64,000 nucleotides of DNA from Halorubellus salinus (GTDB taxonomy: Archaea; Halobacteriota; Halobacteria; Halobacteriales; Natrialbaceae). Below, piece by piece: positions 34,828 through 42,804 of the stretch (positions are counted from its first letter, which is position 1; each line of letters starts with the position of its first letter). A program made the translations under genes and the position numbers. The notes under the pieces are model-generated. The model was not told where the DNA came from and did not search any database. It saw nothing but the letters and a program-made list of their open reading frames with translations. The stretch is taken from assembly GCF_020567525.1 (NCBI RefSeq), contig NZ_JAJCVI010000006.1:62001-126000 (forward strand), given 5' to 3'.

Positions 34828-35702
34828 AGAGCCTCCTGGAGATTGTCGAGTTCCACATTAGAATCGCTGCAGAGGTCCCATACGTTACCCTCTTGCAGCG
34901 TTCCCGATAAACGGACAGTGAGCCTCCCAATCAAGTCTCTACCGATGGCTGTCCCAATCTTGACTGAGAAGGAGGTTGATTGGCCCGAACATGTCGAATA
35001 CTCGTCAGTCGGTAGACGGAGTGGGGGCATCAGCCCAACAAATCGTTGTGTCTCGTTTGGGGGAATTAACTGGTCTGTGGGTCTCAATGGAGACTTCAAT
35101 CTTGGCGTATTGATATCCTCCTCCAATTCGGTATTCGCTCTCCAAGAAGGCGAATCTTCATAAGCGATATCACGAATCCAAGTAGGTGCAGATCCAATAT
35201 TTTCAATCATGAGGCTGATGTTTCCTCCCTTGACATGGTCATCGTATCGAATGGCTTCAGCAGAGAGTAGTCGCAGTGAGGGTCGTAGTTCGATTTTTCG
35301 ACGGTAGACTTGGTCATCCCCCACCGCCACGACAGTGTGTTCACCCTGACTGTAGTGAGAGTCAGAAAACGCCCATGAATCATGCGAGAGTAGTCGAATC
35401 CGCAGTTTCCGTGCCCCACGGGCGACGGATCTGCGTGCGTAGGCGGTTCCGTCTGGGCCGATGAGGTTCACTTGTGAGACTGGTCTGTCTTCGTCGAGTT
35501 CGATGACGAGGTGGGTGCCTGTCGCGTAGGCTCTGGAGATCGGTGATTCGTCGTCGATGGTCGTGGTCCCAGAAGCGTCAGTGGTCGTCTCACTGGGGGT
35601 GTCTGAGTTTGCTGCAGTGAGGCAGCCGGCGACCAGTGGCGTCATGAGGCTGGCGCTGGCTGCGAGGAGTGCGCGTCGCGTGTGGTTTCTCTGGTTCTTC
35701 AT
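34818..35702 (-). CDS. Tat-exported lipoprotein of the conjugation operon
   Basis: 294 residues from the ATG at 35702, overlapping the stop of the surface-protein gene (ATGA). The signal is KNQRNHTRRALLAASASLMT followed by a hydrophobic run to AGC: twin arginine plus lipobox, with lipid on Cys near residue 27. The mature protein begins with a Thr/Ser-rich linker and contains beta-rich domains, without a catalytic motif I recognise. The open frame continues far upstream but as antisense-type sequence over the neighbouring gene. It probably forms part of the external face of the transfer apparatus. Confidence 0.7.
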   Translation of the reverse strand: MKNQRNHTRRALLAASASLMTPLVAGCLTAANSDTPSETTTDASGTTTIDDESPISRAYATGTHLVIELDEDRPVSQVNLIGPDGTAYARRSVARGARKLRIRLLSHDSWAFSDSHYSQGEHTVVAVGDDQVYRRKIELRPSLRLLSAEAIRYDDHVKGGNISLMIENIGSAPTWIRDIAYEDSPSWRANTELEEDINTPRLKSPLRPTDQLIPPNETQRFVGLMPPLRLPTDEYSTCSGQSTSFSVKIGTAIGRDLIGRLTVRLSGTLQEGNVWDLCSDSNVELDNLQEALWD

Positions 35703-37399
35703 AGTCGCCTCCAGGGTGGCCAGACGTTCCACTGGGTGATGCGGTCCAGAAGGAAGATTCCGAAGAGTGCGATGCCGAGGGGGATGCCGGCTCGGAAGAC
35801 GACGTCGACGAAGCCGGCGATGGTGCCGGTGACGTAGATGGTGTCGTGGGCTTCGAGGTCGGTTGCGTCGTTCGCCCACCAGGTTCCTGGCTCGTAGGTG
35901 GCGCTGTAGACGCGCTGTCGTTCGAGCGTGATGGTACCGTTCCCGTCCTCGTCGGTCTGGACCTCGTGGCCCTCGACGTCGACGATGCCCGTCGTCCAGT
36001 CCGTACTCACCGGCGCTCCCGTCTCCGCATCGGCGAGGTGAACGTTGAGCGTGACTGTCTCGCGGGAGACGTTCTCGACTGCGAGCGTGACGGTCCGCGG
36101 TCTGAGAGGCTGGTGATCGAGTGATTCGAGTGGTTGGTCGATGGTCATCCCACGGACGAGGCCGTGAATCTGCACGGTCCCATCCGAGTCGCGACTGGGG
36201 GTTCGAATGACGATGCGGTCGGTGACGGTGTAATTCTCTGTGGGAACGTCGAGCGTGACGTTCGCTGGGAGCCTTGAGGCTGAGCGTTCTCGGCCGTTGC
36301 TGTCCAGCACGTCGACGCGGTCGTCGCCCTCGACGATTGGGCCTACGTCGGTCGACCCTGGGTAGGCGTGGACCTGGAGGGGTTGGGCTGGTGACGGGAT
36401 GGTGGTCGTCTGGTCTACTTGGTTCTCGTCGAGGGTGTCCCAGTCGGTGTTGCGTGCCGAGTAGAACGCCCAGGACCCGTTCACGCTCGCGTTCCCGAGC
36501 TCGAATCCCTGCCAGGGCTGGAGCGCCCGAACCGCAACCCCGAGGTCGCCATTCGGATATTCGACCGTCCGCACGGAGGTGACGAACTCGTACGCGACGA
36601 CCTCGACCGTATCCGTCACGAGCACGGTCTCGACGGAGGTCGTGGTATTTGGAATCCACACCTCGGTGCACGTCGAGTTGTTCGCGCCCTGGCTCAGGGG
36701 TGGGTCACAGAACTCGGCTCGTGTCTCGATTGTTCGTGCGACGGTGACGGTGACGTTCGTCTCGAGCGTGAGCTCGTGGGTGGTCCCCACGTATTCGTCG
36801 AGGTCGTCGTACTCGAGCGTCGGGGTGTGGGTGTCGGTGGTCGTGGATTCGAGCGTGCCGTCGACGAGGAGCCGGGTCTCCACTGGGGCGGTATCCAGAA
36901 GCCGCCAGGACGTCCGCGTGTCGTTCGTCTGCGTCGACGCGGGGAGTTGGACGCGATAGTCGAGCGTCGCTCGTACGGTCCCGTTCGGCGCGACGTAGAG
37001 GGGCGTCTCGTTCGGCGCGAGGTGAACCCGAGTCGACGGCGAGATTGCGAAGGTCTCCACGTACGCATCACGGACGTAGATTCCCTGTGTGAGCGAGACG
37101 CCCTCGGGGGCGGTGGACGTCTCCTCGTCGGTGTCTGGGAAGTCCGTGTGGTCGCCGGCGTTCCATTTGTCGACCGCGCGTGGGGGTGCGTCGAGGGGAA
37201 TGTCGACGTACGCGGCGAGCTCCTCGATCGCGGTCGCGTTGGCGGGAATCTGGTCGTCGTCGACGTCGTTCGACCAGAGCGTGTGGAACGCGCTCTCGTT
37301 CACGCCGTGGTCCGTATCGGTCGGTGGCCCTGGAGTGGGGCTGTGGCTGCTCGCGGTGCCCACGAGGAGGACGAGCATCACGGCCGCGAGGGAGCGCAT
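35699..37399 (-). CDS. Large secreted surface protein with C-terminal membrane anchor
   Basis: 566 residues from the ATG at 37399, five bp after the stop of the pilin-like gene; a TTG six codons earlier is also in frame. A Sec-type signal (RSLAAVMLVLLVGTASSHS) is followed by a large acidic, beta-rich ectodomain with many N-glycosylation sequons (NAT, NGT, NST, NTT, NGS, NVS). One membrane helix lies near the C-terminus (VDVVFRAGIPLGIALFGIFL) and a short basic tail inside. The repeated strand pattern suggests Ig-like or carboxypeptidase-regulatory-like domains. It is likely an adhesin or mating-pair component of the conjugation system. Confidence 0.65.
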   Translation of the reverse strand: MRSLAAVMLVLLVGTASSHSPTPGPPTDTDHGVNESAFHTLWSNDVDDDQIPANATAIEELAAYVDIPLDAPPRAVDKWNAGDHTDFPDTDEETSTAPEGVSLTQGIYVRDAYVETFAISPSTRVHLAPNETPLYVAPNGTVRATLDYRVQLPASTQTNDTRTSWRLLDTAPVETRLLVDGTLESTTTDTHTPTLEYDDLDEYVGTTHELTLETNVTVTVARTIETRAEFCDPPLSQGANNSTCTEVWIPNTTTSVETVLVTDTVEVVAYEFVTSVRTVEYPNGDLGVAVRALQPWQGFELGNASVNGSWAFYSARNTDWDTLDENQVDQTTTIPSPAQPLQVHAYPGSTDVGPIVEGDDRVDVLDSNGRERSASRLPANVTLDVPTENYTVTDRIVIRTPSRDSDGTVQIHGLVRGMTIDQPLESLDHQPLRPRTVTLAVENVSRETVTLNVHLADAETGAPVSTDWTTGIVDVEGHEVQTDEDGNGTITLERQRVYSATYEPGTWWANDATDLEAHDTIYVTGTIAGFVDVVFRAGIPLGIALFGIFLLDRITQWNVWPPWRRL

Positions 37400-37404
37400 G
37401 GGCG

Positions 37405-37797
37405 TCAGAACGCGCAACTGGTGCCTCCGGCGACGACGTTGTTGAGGATGAACTGGATGATGACGGTGCCGAGCGGGGCGACGATGACGCCCCAGATGAT
37501 GCCCTGGTTCCGGACTTCCTTGAGTTCCTTCTTGAGGTCGGCGCGACGGATCAGGGGCATCGAGACGGTGGCGCCGAGTGCGAGCAATCCACCGACGAGG
37601 GGGCCGCCGAATTGGATCACGGAGAACGCGTTCCGGATGGTGTCTGCCATCTGCGTGTCACAGAACGCCGCGCCAGAGCCCTGAGCGAGCACGGGCGTAC
37701 TGAACAGACCGATCGCGAGGGTGCCGGCGAACACCCACTTGAGGGCGGGCGTTGAGCGAGCGAGCGTTGCCACTATCGAGTGTCGAATTGCGGTCAT
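37405..37797 (-). CDS. VirB2/pilin-like small membrane protein
   Basis: 130 residues from the ATG at 37797: signal-like segment (VFAGTLAIGLFSTPVLAQGS), then two membrane helices (FGGPLVGGLLALGATVSMPL and GIIWGVIVAPLGTVIIQFIL) joined by a short charged loop (IRRADLKKELKEVRN). Size and two-helix layout are those of VirB2-type pilin precursors. The frame also allows a start at 37872, adding 25 mostly polar residues; I prefer the shorter form because it gives a normal signal peptide. It is the first gene of the transfer operon running leftward. Confidence 0.6.
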   Translation of the reverse strand: MTAIRHSIVATLARSTPALKWVFAGTLAIGLFSTPVLAQGSGAAFCDTQMADTIRNAFSVIQFGGPLVGGLLALGATVSMPLIRRADLKKELKEVRNQGIIWGVIVAPLGTVIIQFILNNVVAGGTSCAF

Positions 37798-37872
37798 GCT
37801 GTTGGTCGAAACACGCGTTCCCTCCTCCTCGTCGACAGCTCGCAGACGACTCGCAGGGTTACGTGCTCTCAT

Positions 37873-38465
37873 CTGGTCACTACCCCCTAGCTACCTTAAC
37901 GGTATCTAGTTCCCTCAAGTATCTTATGCTCGCTAACAACTCTAGCTCAGACGGGGCGGGTGGCGCGTGTGGGAGCGGCCACTCTGGCCGTGATCGCGCG
38001 CGAGGGGCGTCCGAGCAACGCGAGGACGCCGGCTGGGGAGGAAACGGCTAGCGCAACAAAACAGGAAACAGCGACGCCCTAGACGTTCCTCCTTGCGCCA
38101 CAGGACCGTGTTTTTCAGAGTATCGTTCGGAGATCCGCGCCTAGTCAGGCGGCGACTCCTCCGTTACTGCAAGTAACGAACAACCATAGGTATCTACTAC
38201 GCAAAGTTAGATAGAATCCAATCAAGTCATAATAAATTGTATACTATATTATATATATGACTGGGTGGGGATGTGGTTCTTCCACTCGGACGTGAAGACC
38301 ACGGCCACGAGGAGCAGCGTCAGGTATGCTCAGCGTCCAAGAGGCTCACGGGAACACGGTTCGAGTGGGCGACATCGTCGATGCCAACACCCGAAGGACT
38401 CCCGAGGTTCCATCCGTGGAGCAAGCCGAGTGCCGCAGGGCTTGCCACCGAAGCGGTCTACTGGC
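37873..38465. other. Intergenic region upstream of the transfer operon
   Basis: About 590 bp. The part at 38190-38265 is strikingly AT-rich for this element (TATACTATATTATATATATG at 38240-38259), flanked by GC-rich sequence. It should contain the promoter of the leftward operon and could also contain a replication origin or a transfer site. Short open frames (for example about 48 codons from 38325) have no recognisable product. Confidence 0.4.
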
Positions 38466-38831
38466 TCAATAATGGACGTCGGCAGGGACGACCCACGCCG
38501 ACTCCAAGCGTTCGAGTACCCTGTCGAGGTGTTCGCGGGTACGGATGCCGTCACCGTGGGCGTCGTAGAGGAATATCGACGGGCCCCGGTACGCGCCGAG
38601 ATTGTAGCAAGCGTGCCGAACCAGACCCGCGTCCCCCATCACCTCTCGCGTCGAATACTCCTCGAATCCCGCCCGGACGGTTTCGAGGTTCCGCTCGAAC
38701 TCCGCGACCGTCGCACACCACGCGCGACCGACGAGCTCGGCACCACTCGGAGAGTCCACGGAGGCAGCCACCGGGAACTCACCCCATCGATCCTTCCCTG
38801 CGACCGACCCCCCGTCCATATCGAACGTCAC
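38466..38831 (-). CDS. Hypothetical protein abutting the TnpB element, possibly 5' truncated
   Basis: 121 residues from a GTG at 38831 (next in-frame ATG four codons later). Ordinary acidic haloarchaeal composition (LVGRAWCATVAEFERNLETV, GPSIFLYDAHGDGIRTREHL). No family recognised. The start codon lies only about 15 nt beyond the hairpin that ends the neighbouring TnpB element, so the original 5' end may have been separated by that insertion. If so, the gene may be a remnant. Confidence 0.45.
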   Translation of the reverse strand: MTFDMDGGSVAGKDRWGEFPVAASVDSPSGAELVGRAWCATVAEFERNLETVRAGFEEYSTREVMGDAGLVRHACYNLGAYRGPSIFLYDAHGDGIRTREHLDRVLERLESAWVVPADVHY

Positions 38832-38834
38832 GTA

Positions 38835-38880
38835 GTGACATCCTCCTCGCCGTGAACGGCGAGGCTTCCCGTCCCGCAGG
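38835..38880 (-). ncRNA. Right-end (omega) RNA hairpin of the TnpB element
   Basis: On the minus strand, just downstream of tnpB, CCTCGCCGT-TC-ACGGCGAGG forms a perfect 9-bp stem with a 2-nt loop (38864-38845), preceded by GGAAG and followed by AGGATGTC. IS200/IS605-type right ends of this form encode the scaffold of the omega RNA that guides TnpB, with the guide taken from the flanking DNA. Extent is approximate. Confidence 0.6.
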
Positions 38881-38896
38881 TGGGATATTTGCCGGT

Positions 38897-40147
38897 CTAC
38901 GACACGACTTGTTCTCTCGTGCGAAACATCCCGCTCTCGCGGTCGAACAGGTATGTCGATGGCTGTGCCACACAGCCGTTACTCCTATCCTCCCCATGAG
39001 GACTTGGAGTTATCTTCTGACGCATGTTCTCCGCCCCGTTACAATCCGCGTTCCCGACCAACTCGCACGACGAGCAGACGTACAGGCCACGTTCGACGCG
39101 GTTCGACTTCGTGGTATCACCACAGTTCGAGCATGTCTTCGAGGTGTCCCACTCGTTCTTTTTCAGTACCTCGACGCCACGCATCTCCCCTTTGTACGCG
39201 AGGTACTGCGTGATCCGGTCGAACGCCCACGAGTGCAACTTCTTGTTTCCCGTCGTGCCCCAGTCGGACTCACGCACGTCTTCGGGCCAGCTCACCGCGA
39301 GCGTGCCCACACCGCGTTCGACACACTCCGTGATGATGCTCTCCGTGAGAACGTGAAAGAAGTGGGTTTCGCGGTCTACGAGTTTCCGACGCGCCCACAT
39401 CGACTTGCTTGAAGGCCCGTTCTCGCCCTCCGTGTCATACTCGGCTTGTGTGAAGTAGTGTTTGTCCTGTTTGAGCGAGTTCCCGGGGTACAGGACGTAC
39501 TCGTCGGGGAACGCGACCGTGGCGAGGTTCGTGATACCGAGATCAATCCCGGCCACGTCGTCGCCCGCCGACTCGTTCGTTTCGAGGGTGACCTTGCAGA
39601 CGAAGTGCAGTTCCCATTCGTCGCCGTTCCAGACGGCGCGAACGTTCTGCACGCTGTTGACTTCCGAAAGGTCAACGTCGGGGCGCGTCTGGTACTCGCA
39701 GAGCAGGAAGTCCGAGAAGTGTTCTTTGAGGTTCGAGCCTTTACTGAGTCGAACACGATTGTTCTTGGGGTCGTGTTTGAAGCCGTCTGCTTTGAACGTG
39801 ACCGTACTCTTCGGTCGAGTATCGCCCTGTTTGCGGTAGCCGGGCGGATTCGCTTTCGAATCTTTTTGTCGCAGGTCGAACCATGACTGGAAAGCGTCGG
39901 AAAGTTCTTCGATGACTTTCTGACTGGATTGTGCGTTCAAGTCTTTCCAGCACGACTGGTTTTTCATATACGATTTCAGCACACCCTCGTCTGGGATTTC
40001 TCCGATTACGTCCCAGATGCGGTCGGCTGTCCATCGTGCGACGTTCCAGATTTTCGAGGCGGAATCACCGAGCGAATCGAGGCCATCACGTACCTGCCGG
40101 TGGTTCTGGATGGAACCGACGTAGGTACGAGTGACCTCGATTGCCAT
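38897..40147 (-). CDS. tnpB: TnpB, IS200/IS605 (IS1341-type) RNA-guided nuclease
   Basis: 416 residues, full length. The RuvC-like residues are present: Asp in AGIDLGITNLATVAF (near residue 198), an acidic residue in AVSWPEDVRESDWG (near 287) and Asp in GNADCNGAENMRQ. The zinc finger reads CSNCG...YVCSSCE. The tail SGMFRTREQVVS is typical of the haloarchaeal IS1341 group. No tnpA is adjacent, so the element would need a transposase in trans. TnpB cuts DNA at sites matching the guide of its right-end RNA and so helps retain the element. Confidence 0.88.
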   Translation of the reverse strand: MAIEVTRTYVGSIQNHRQVRDGLDSLGDSASKIWNVARWTADRIWDVIGEIPDEGVLKSYMKNQSCWKDLNAQSSQKVIEELSDAFQSWFDLRQKDSKANPPGYRKQGDTRPKSTVTFKADGFKHDPKNNRVRLSKGSNLKEHFSDFLLCEYQTRPDVDLSEVNSVQNVRAVWNGDEWELHFVCKVTLETNESAGDDVAGIDLGITNLATVAFPDEYVLYPGNSLKQDKHYFTQAEYDTEGENGPSSKSMWARRKLVDRETHFFHVLTESIITECVERGVGTLAVSWPEDVRESDWGTTGNKKLHSWAFDRITQYLAYKGEMRGVEVLKKNEWDTSKTCSNCGDTTKSNRVERGLYVCSSCELVGNADCNGAENMRQKITPSPHGEDRSNGCVAQPSTYLFDRESGMFRTREQVVS

Positions 40148-40208
40148 ACATAGCCTATATCAGAGCAGTTACTTAAGGGTGGAGATTACCGCAGCGGTGA
40201 ATATCCGG

Positions 40209-40270
40209 CCCTGTCATCGACAGGGGACTGAGGAGGAAGTGTCGGATTCACTCCCGGCGTAAACGCCGGG
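40209..40270 (-). repeat. Orphan IS200/IS605-type right-end hairpins
   Basis: Two perfect dyads lie close together: CCCTGTC-atc-GACAGGG (40209-40225) and CCCGGCGT-aa-ACGCCGGG (40253-40270). On the minus strand the second reads GAATCCCGGCGT... followed by GGAGTGAATCCGACAC, close in layout to the right end of the adjacent TnpB element. It looks like the right end of a second element whose tnpB has been lost. Confidence 0.5.
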
Positions 40271-40428
40271 ATTCTCTCCTCGTAGAAACATATACATAAA
40301 TGCGCCGGTGATTCGGCCGAAATACCCGATGTATTTGCACACCCACCTAACAGCTGTTTCAGCGGGAAAGTTGTCGAGACAATAGGATTTCAACAGGGCC
40401 GAATCGGTAGAGACAGGTGACTCACCTT

Positions 40429-40917
40429 TCACTCGCAGATACATTCGTGACCTTGGCTTGACTGGCCGATGATGTAGGCGTGGAGTTCCTGTGCGAGTGC
40501 GTGCATTTTCTCAGCACGCTCGGCAGCAGCCAGTCCATCCTGATAGTACGTCTTCGCTCGATGGTTCCGCCAGAGGCCCGCAAGCTCGTTTGCGGTCGTC
40601 TCTGAGAAGAGACCGATATGAGCTGCTTCCCTGTAGACACCAGGATGGGTGCCTGGAAGGTCGTCTGGGTCTGTCGTACCTTGTTCGAGCAGTCGAAATT
40701 CGACAGTGCGTTCGATGGCAACGAACGAGGCTTCGATGACGAGCGTGTAGAATTCCGGATCGCGGAGTGTGTCTGCGCCAGCGAGCAGCCGGCATGCTTT
40801 CCGGAGTTGCAAGAGCGCTGGACTGCTGACATCCAGCCCAGGCTCGATGTGTGTTGGCCGACGGTCAAACGCGACCTGAACGTCGTCGATGAGTTGCTCG
40901 ATGCGCGTGCTACTCAT
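40429..40917 (-). CDS. HEPN-type toxin of a HEPN/MNT module
   Basis: 162 residues, all helical, with the layout of haloarchaeal HEPN-like proteins that pair with a nucleotidyltransferase (LVIEASFVAIERTVEFRLLE, ELAGLWRNHRAKTYYQDGLA). The basic/aromatic block R-N-H-R-x-K-x-Y-Y at residues 117-125 is the best candidate for the active site or AMPylated tyrosines; it is similar to but not the same as the RX4HXY motif of studied HepT toxins. Its start overlaps the stop of the nucleotidyltransferase by 8 bp, so both come from one transcript. Predicted RNase toxin held inactive by its partner. Confidence 0.7.
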   Translation of the reverse strand: MSSTRIEQLIDDVQVAFDRRPTHIEPGLDVSSPALLQLRKACRLLAGADTLRDPEFYTLVIEASFVAIERTVEFRLLEQGTTDPDDLPGTHPGVYREAAHIGLFSETTANELAGLWRNHRAKTYYQDGLAAAERAEKMHALAQELHAYIIGQSSQGHECICE

Positions 40918-41587
40918 CGCTGAACACCGCTTTTCGAAGGTCGGTCAGCTCCTCGCCCCCGTATATCGTGATGCCTTCTTGGAAGATCTCCTGCAGTTTA
41001 GACCCTGCCCGCGTTGCGCTCTCAGTGGTCTCGACGTAGGGCTCGAATTCGAACCGATCGTCATCGAATCGCTCGCCTTCGAGAGTGGCCACGACTTCAG
41101 TGATGGTTCGTCTGGCGGTCGTCCGATCGCCACGAACGACCACGAATAGGTCGATGTCGCTACGCCGGTCAGCCTCACCGCGAGCGACGCTCCCGAAGAC
41201 GAGAATTCCCACGAGCTCTTCGACCTCGTCAGTCGATTCAAGGGCGTCGACCGCTCGGTAGATGAATTCCCGAATCGGCGCGCGGAACTCCGGTTGCTCG
41301 ATGGCTAATAGGGGGTCGTCTTTTTCAAGCCGTTCTGGATGGATGGAGACGTAGTTTCGCTGTGGGGTCTCACGGACTCGGACAGCGCTAATGCTCTCGA
41401 GTAATTCGACGGCCCGCCACACGGTCGATCTGCTCACACCAGTTTCGTCGACGAGTTCTGGAATCGTGAACTCAGTCTCGTGAGCGTCGGCGAGTAATCG
41501 AAGTATCTCGTCAGCTGATTCAATCCTGAAGATGGTGCCATCGCTCGGCGAGGGCACATCCACGCAGATATTTATACCTCGTTTCAT
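40910..41587 (-). CDS. HTH + MNT-type nucleotidyltransferase antitoxin
   Basis: 225 residues from the ATG at 41587. An N-terminal winged helix (TIPELVDETGVSRSTVWRAV, residues 41-60) is fused to a minimal nucleotidyltransferase: G132-S133 followed by ten residues and D144-I-D146 in FGSVARGEADRRSDIDLF, the GSX10DXD motif of MntA-type antitoxins that AMPylate HEPN toxins. The fused HTH suggests the antitoxin also represses its own promoter. The open frame continues to 41824 but overlaps the broken PemK gene. A TATA-like ATATAAAC at 41621-41628 fits a short leader. Confidence 0.8.
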   Translation of the reverse strand: MKRGINICVDVPSPSDGTIFRIESADEILRLLADAHETEFTIPELVDETGVSRSTVWRAVELLESISAVRVRETPQRNYVSIHPERLEKDDPLLAIEQPEFRAPIREFIYRAVDALESTDEVEELVGILVFGSVARGEADRRSDIDLFVVVRGDRTTARRTITEVVATLEGERFDDDRFEFEPYVETTESATRAGSKLQEIFQEGITIYGGEELTDLRKAVFSDE

Positions 41588-41620
41588 CTCATCGGACACT
41601 ATCTGATACTGTGCAACAGC

Positions 41621-41628
41621 ATATAAAC
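41621..41628 (-). promoter_or_regulatory. TATA box of the HEPN/MNT operon
   Basis: ATATAAAC (plus-strand reading) is centred about 37 bp before the ATG at 41587, implying a leader of roughly 10 nt. Confidence 0.45.
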
Positions 41629-41654
41629 GATGTGCTTGGGTGCAAGAAGTCATA

Positions 41655-41768
41655 TTACTCGTGAGTCCCGACTGAAGAATTGCAGTCAGAGTTTTGGTGC
41701 GGATTCCAGCAAAGGCCAGATTTGAACGATGCGGGAGCGACGACGATGCTTCCTTGTCTGTACGCCAT
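41655..41768 (-). pseudogene. Truncated PemK/MazF-type toxin remnant
   Basis: Starting at the ATG directly after the upstream antitoxin stop (no gap), the frame reads MAYRQGSIVVAPASFKSG and then diverges to a stop at 41657-41655 after 37 codons. The opening matches the intact PemK protein nearby (MSFQRGDVVWGPDPFKSG) in length and pattern, including the FKSG turn. The rest of the toxin is missing, apparently replaced by the HEPN/MNT module. The antitoxin gene upstream remains intact. Confidence 0.65.
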
Positions 41769-42128
41769 TCAGGCGTTCTCACCGAGGTCGGGGGCACTCT
41801 CGGTCCAGTCGTCGCTCTCGCCATAGGCGTCGTCGCCGTATTCGGCTTCGATACGCTGGAGACTCACGACGTTGGCAAGCCGCGAGCCTGTGACATCGTC
41901 AGCGACCGCCCAGTAGGAGTCGGCTTTCCGAACGAGGCCATCGTTCTTGAGTCGAGCGAGGGTCTTGTGAACGCTGGTGTGCTTGACGTCAGTGAGCTCT
42001 GCAAGTTCACGCGGGGAAAATCCCATGTCCGGGTGGTCTAACAGAACTCCAAGTAGTTCGTAGGCGTTCGACCCAGGTTTGACTGGGGGCGAAACGGATG
42101 CGTCGTCTGAATCTAGCCTAATCGGCAT
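41769..42128 (-). CDS. Winged-helix antitoxin (orphaned; partner PemK broken)
   Basis: 119 residues with a central winged helix (SPRELAELTDVKHTSVHKTL, then ARLKNDGLVRKADSYWAVAD) and a disordered acidic tail. It is a paralogue of the antitoxin at 44292-44651: same length, same MPI start, same LARLxxxGLVRxxxxYWA core. Its toxin is reduced to 37 codons directly downstream. It may still regulate its own promoter and possibly the second module. The motif TCTTTGTCAG (plus-strand reading) lies 9 nt before its start, as it does 8 nt before the paralogue. Confidence 0.72.
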   Translation of the reverse strand: MPIRLDSDDASVSPPVKPGSNAYELLGVLLDHPDMGFSPRELAELTDVKHTSVHKTLARLKNDGLVRKADSYWAVADDVTGSRLANVVSLQRIEAEYGDDAYGESDDWTESAPDLGENA

Positions 42129-42136
42129 GATGTCCG

Positions 42137-42146
42137 TCTTTGTCAG
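42137..42146 (-). promoter_or_regulatory. Motif shared by the two PemK-antitoxin promoters (copy 1)
   Basis: TCTTTGTCAG (plus-strand reading; CTGACAAAGA on the coding strand) ends 9 nt before the antitoxin ATG. The identical decamer is at 44659-44668, 8 nt before the paralogous antitoxin. The rest of the two leaders differs, so the motif is probably functional. Confidence 0.5.
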
Positions 42147-42312
42147 AGTTCGTCTGCAGACGTCAAAAAGAGTTTCTCCGTTCTCGGACGCGAACCACCG
42201 GTTAACCAGCGCACCCCCTGAACTACCTCTCGCCTGATCTCTTCACGACAGCACAAATGACGAGAGTGGGGGAGGGCGGACATCTCACGGAGTACGGCTA
42301 CCGCGGAGGAGT

Positions 42313-42786
42313 TCAGGACTCTCGGTGGGGGAGCTCGTGCTCCGTTTCGAACGTCCGTTTGTCGTCTCGATAGCACGCCCAGCATGGCACTCCCTCGGGG
42401 AGGCCTTCGCAGTCGCATTCCGAATCGTCGTCTCGGTCGACGTCGTGCGGATCGCTCGATGCGACTCCACCGTCGGTCGCGACGGACTGTTCGATTGCGG
42501 GATCGAGGATCGACCGTCGGATCGCGACGGCGACGCGGTGCTTGCACGCACCATCGAAGTGGGCGTCAGCCGGACAGGTACAGGATGCTGGGAACCCGTC
42601 CTCGACGCGGACGAGGTACTCGTGCTCGCTCGGGTCGGCGTGGCTCGCGTTCGTGACGCGAACGCCCCCGGGAGCGAGCGCGAACTCGAACGCTTCGTAC
42701 TCCGCTCGTTTCCGGACACGGTTCGTGAACGTCAGTCTCGCCAGTGGATGCGTGGTGTTCTCAGTGAAGATAGTTACTCGCCTCAC
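42313..42786 (-). CDS. SWIM zinc-finger protein
   Basis: 157 residues from a GTG at 42786. The SWIM motif CxCx9CxH is C69-T-C71...C81-K-H83, within FPASCTCPADAHFDGACKHR. A second Cys cluster (SECDCEGLPEGVPCWAC) may bind another metal. SWIM domains bind DNA or proteins and occur near recombination and transposon functions. It follows the TFB gene by 18 bp, so the two are probably in one operon. Partner and role unknown. Confidence 0.78.
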   Translation of the reverse strand: MRRVTIFTENTTHPLARLTFTNRVRKRAEYEAFEFALAPGGVRVTNASHADPSEHEYLVRVEDGFPASCTCPADAHFDGACKHRVAVAIRRSILDPAIEQSVATDGGVASSDPHDVDRDDDSECDCEGLPEGVPCWACYRDDKRTFETEHELPHRES

Positions 42787-42804
42787 CCCCCAGGTGAGAA
42801 TAAA

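Noticed and set aside
35703-36671. Long 5' extension of the conjugation lipoprotein frame
   Set aside because: The extension is Arg/His-rich and lies inside the surface-protein gene; the Tat-lipobox start at 35702 is clearly right.
38325-38470. Short frame (MLSVQEAHGNTVRVGDIVDA...)
   Set aside because: Looks protein-like for about 45 codons but has no promoter, no recognisable family and no clear end; insufficient to call a gene.
38273-39412. 379-codon plus-strand open frame over the TnpB gene
   Set aside because: Runs antisense to tnpB, which has intact catalytic and zinc-finger motifs; the translation has no protein-like features.
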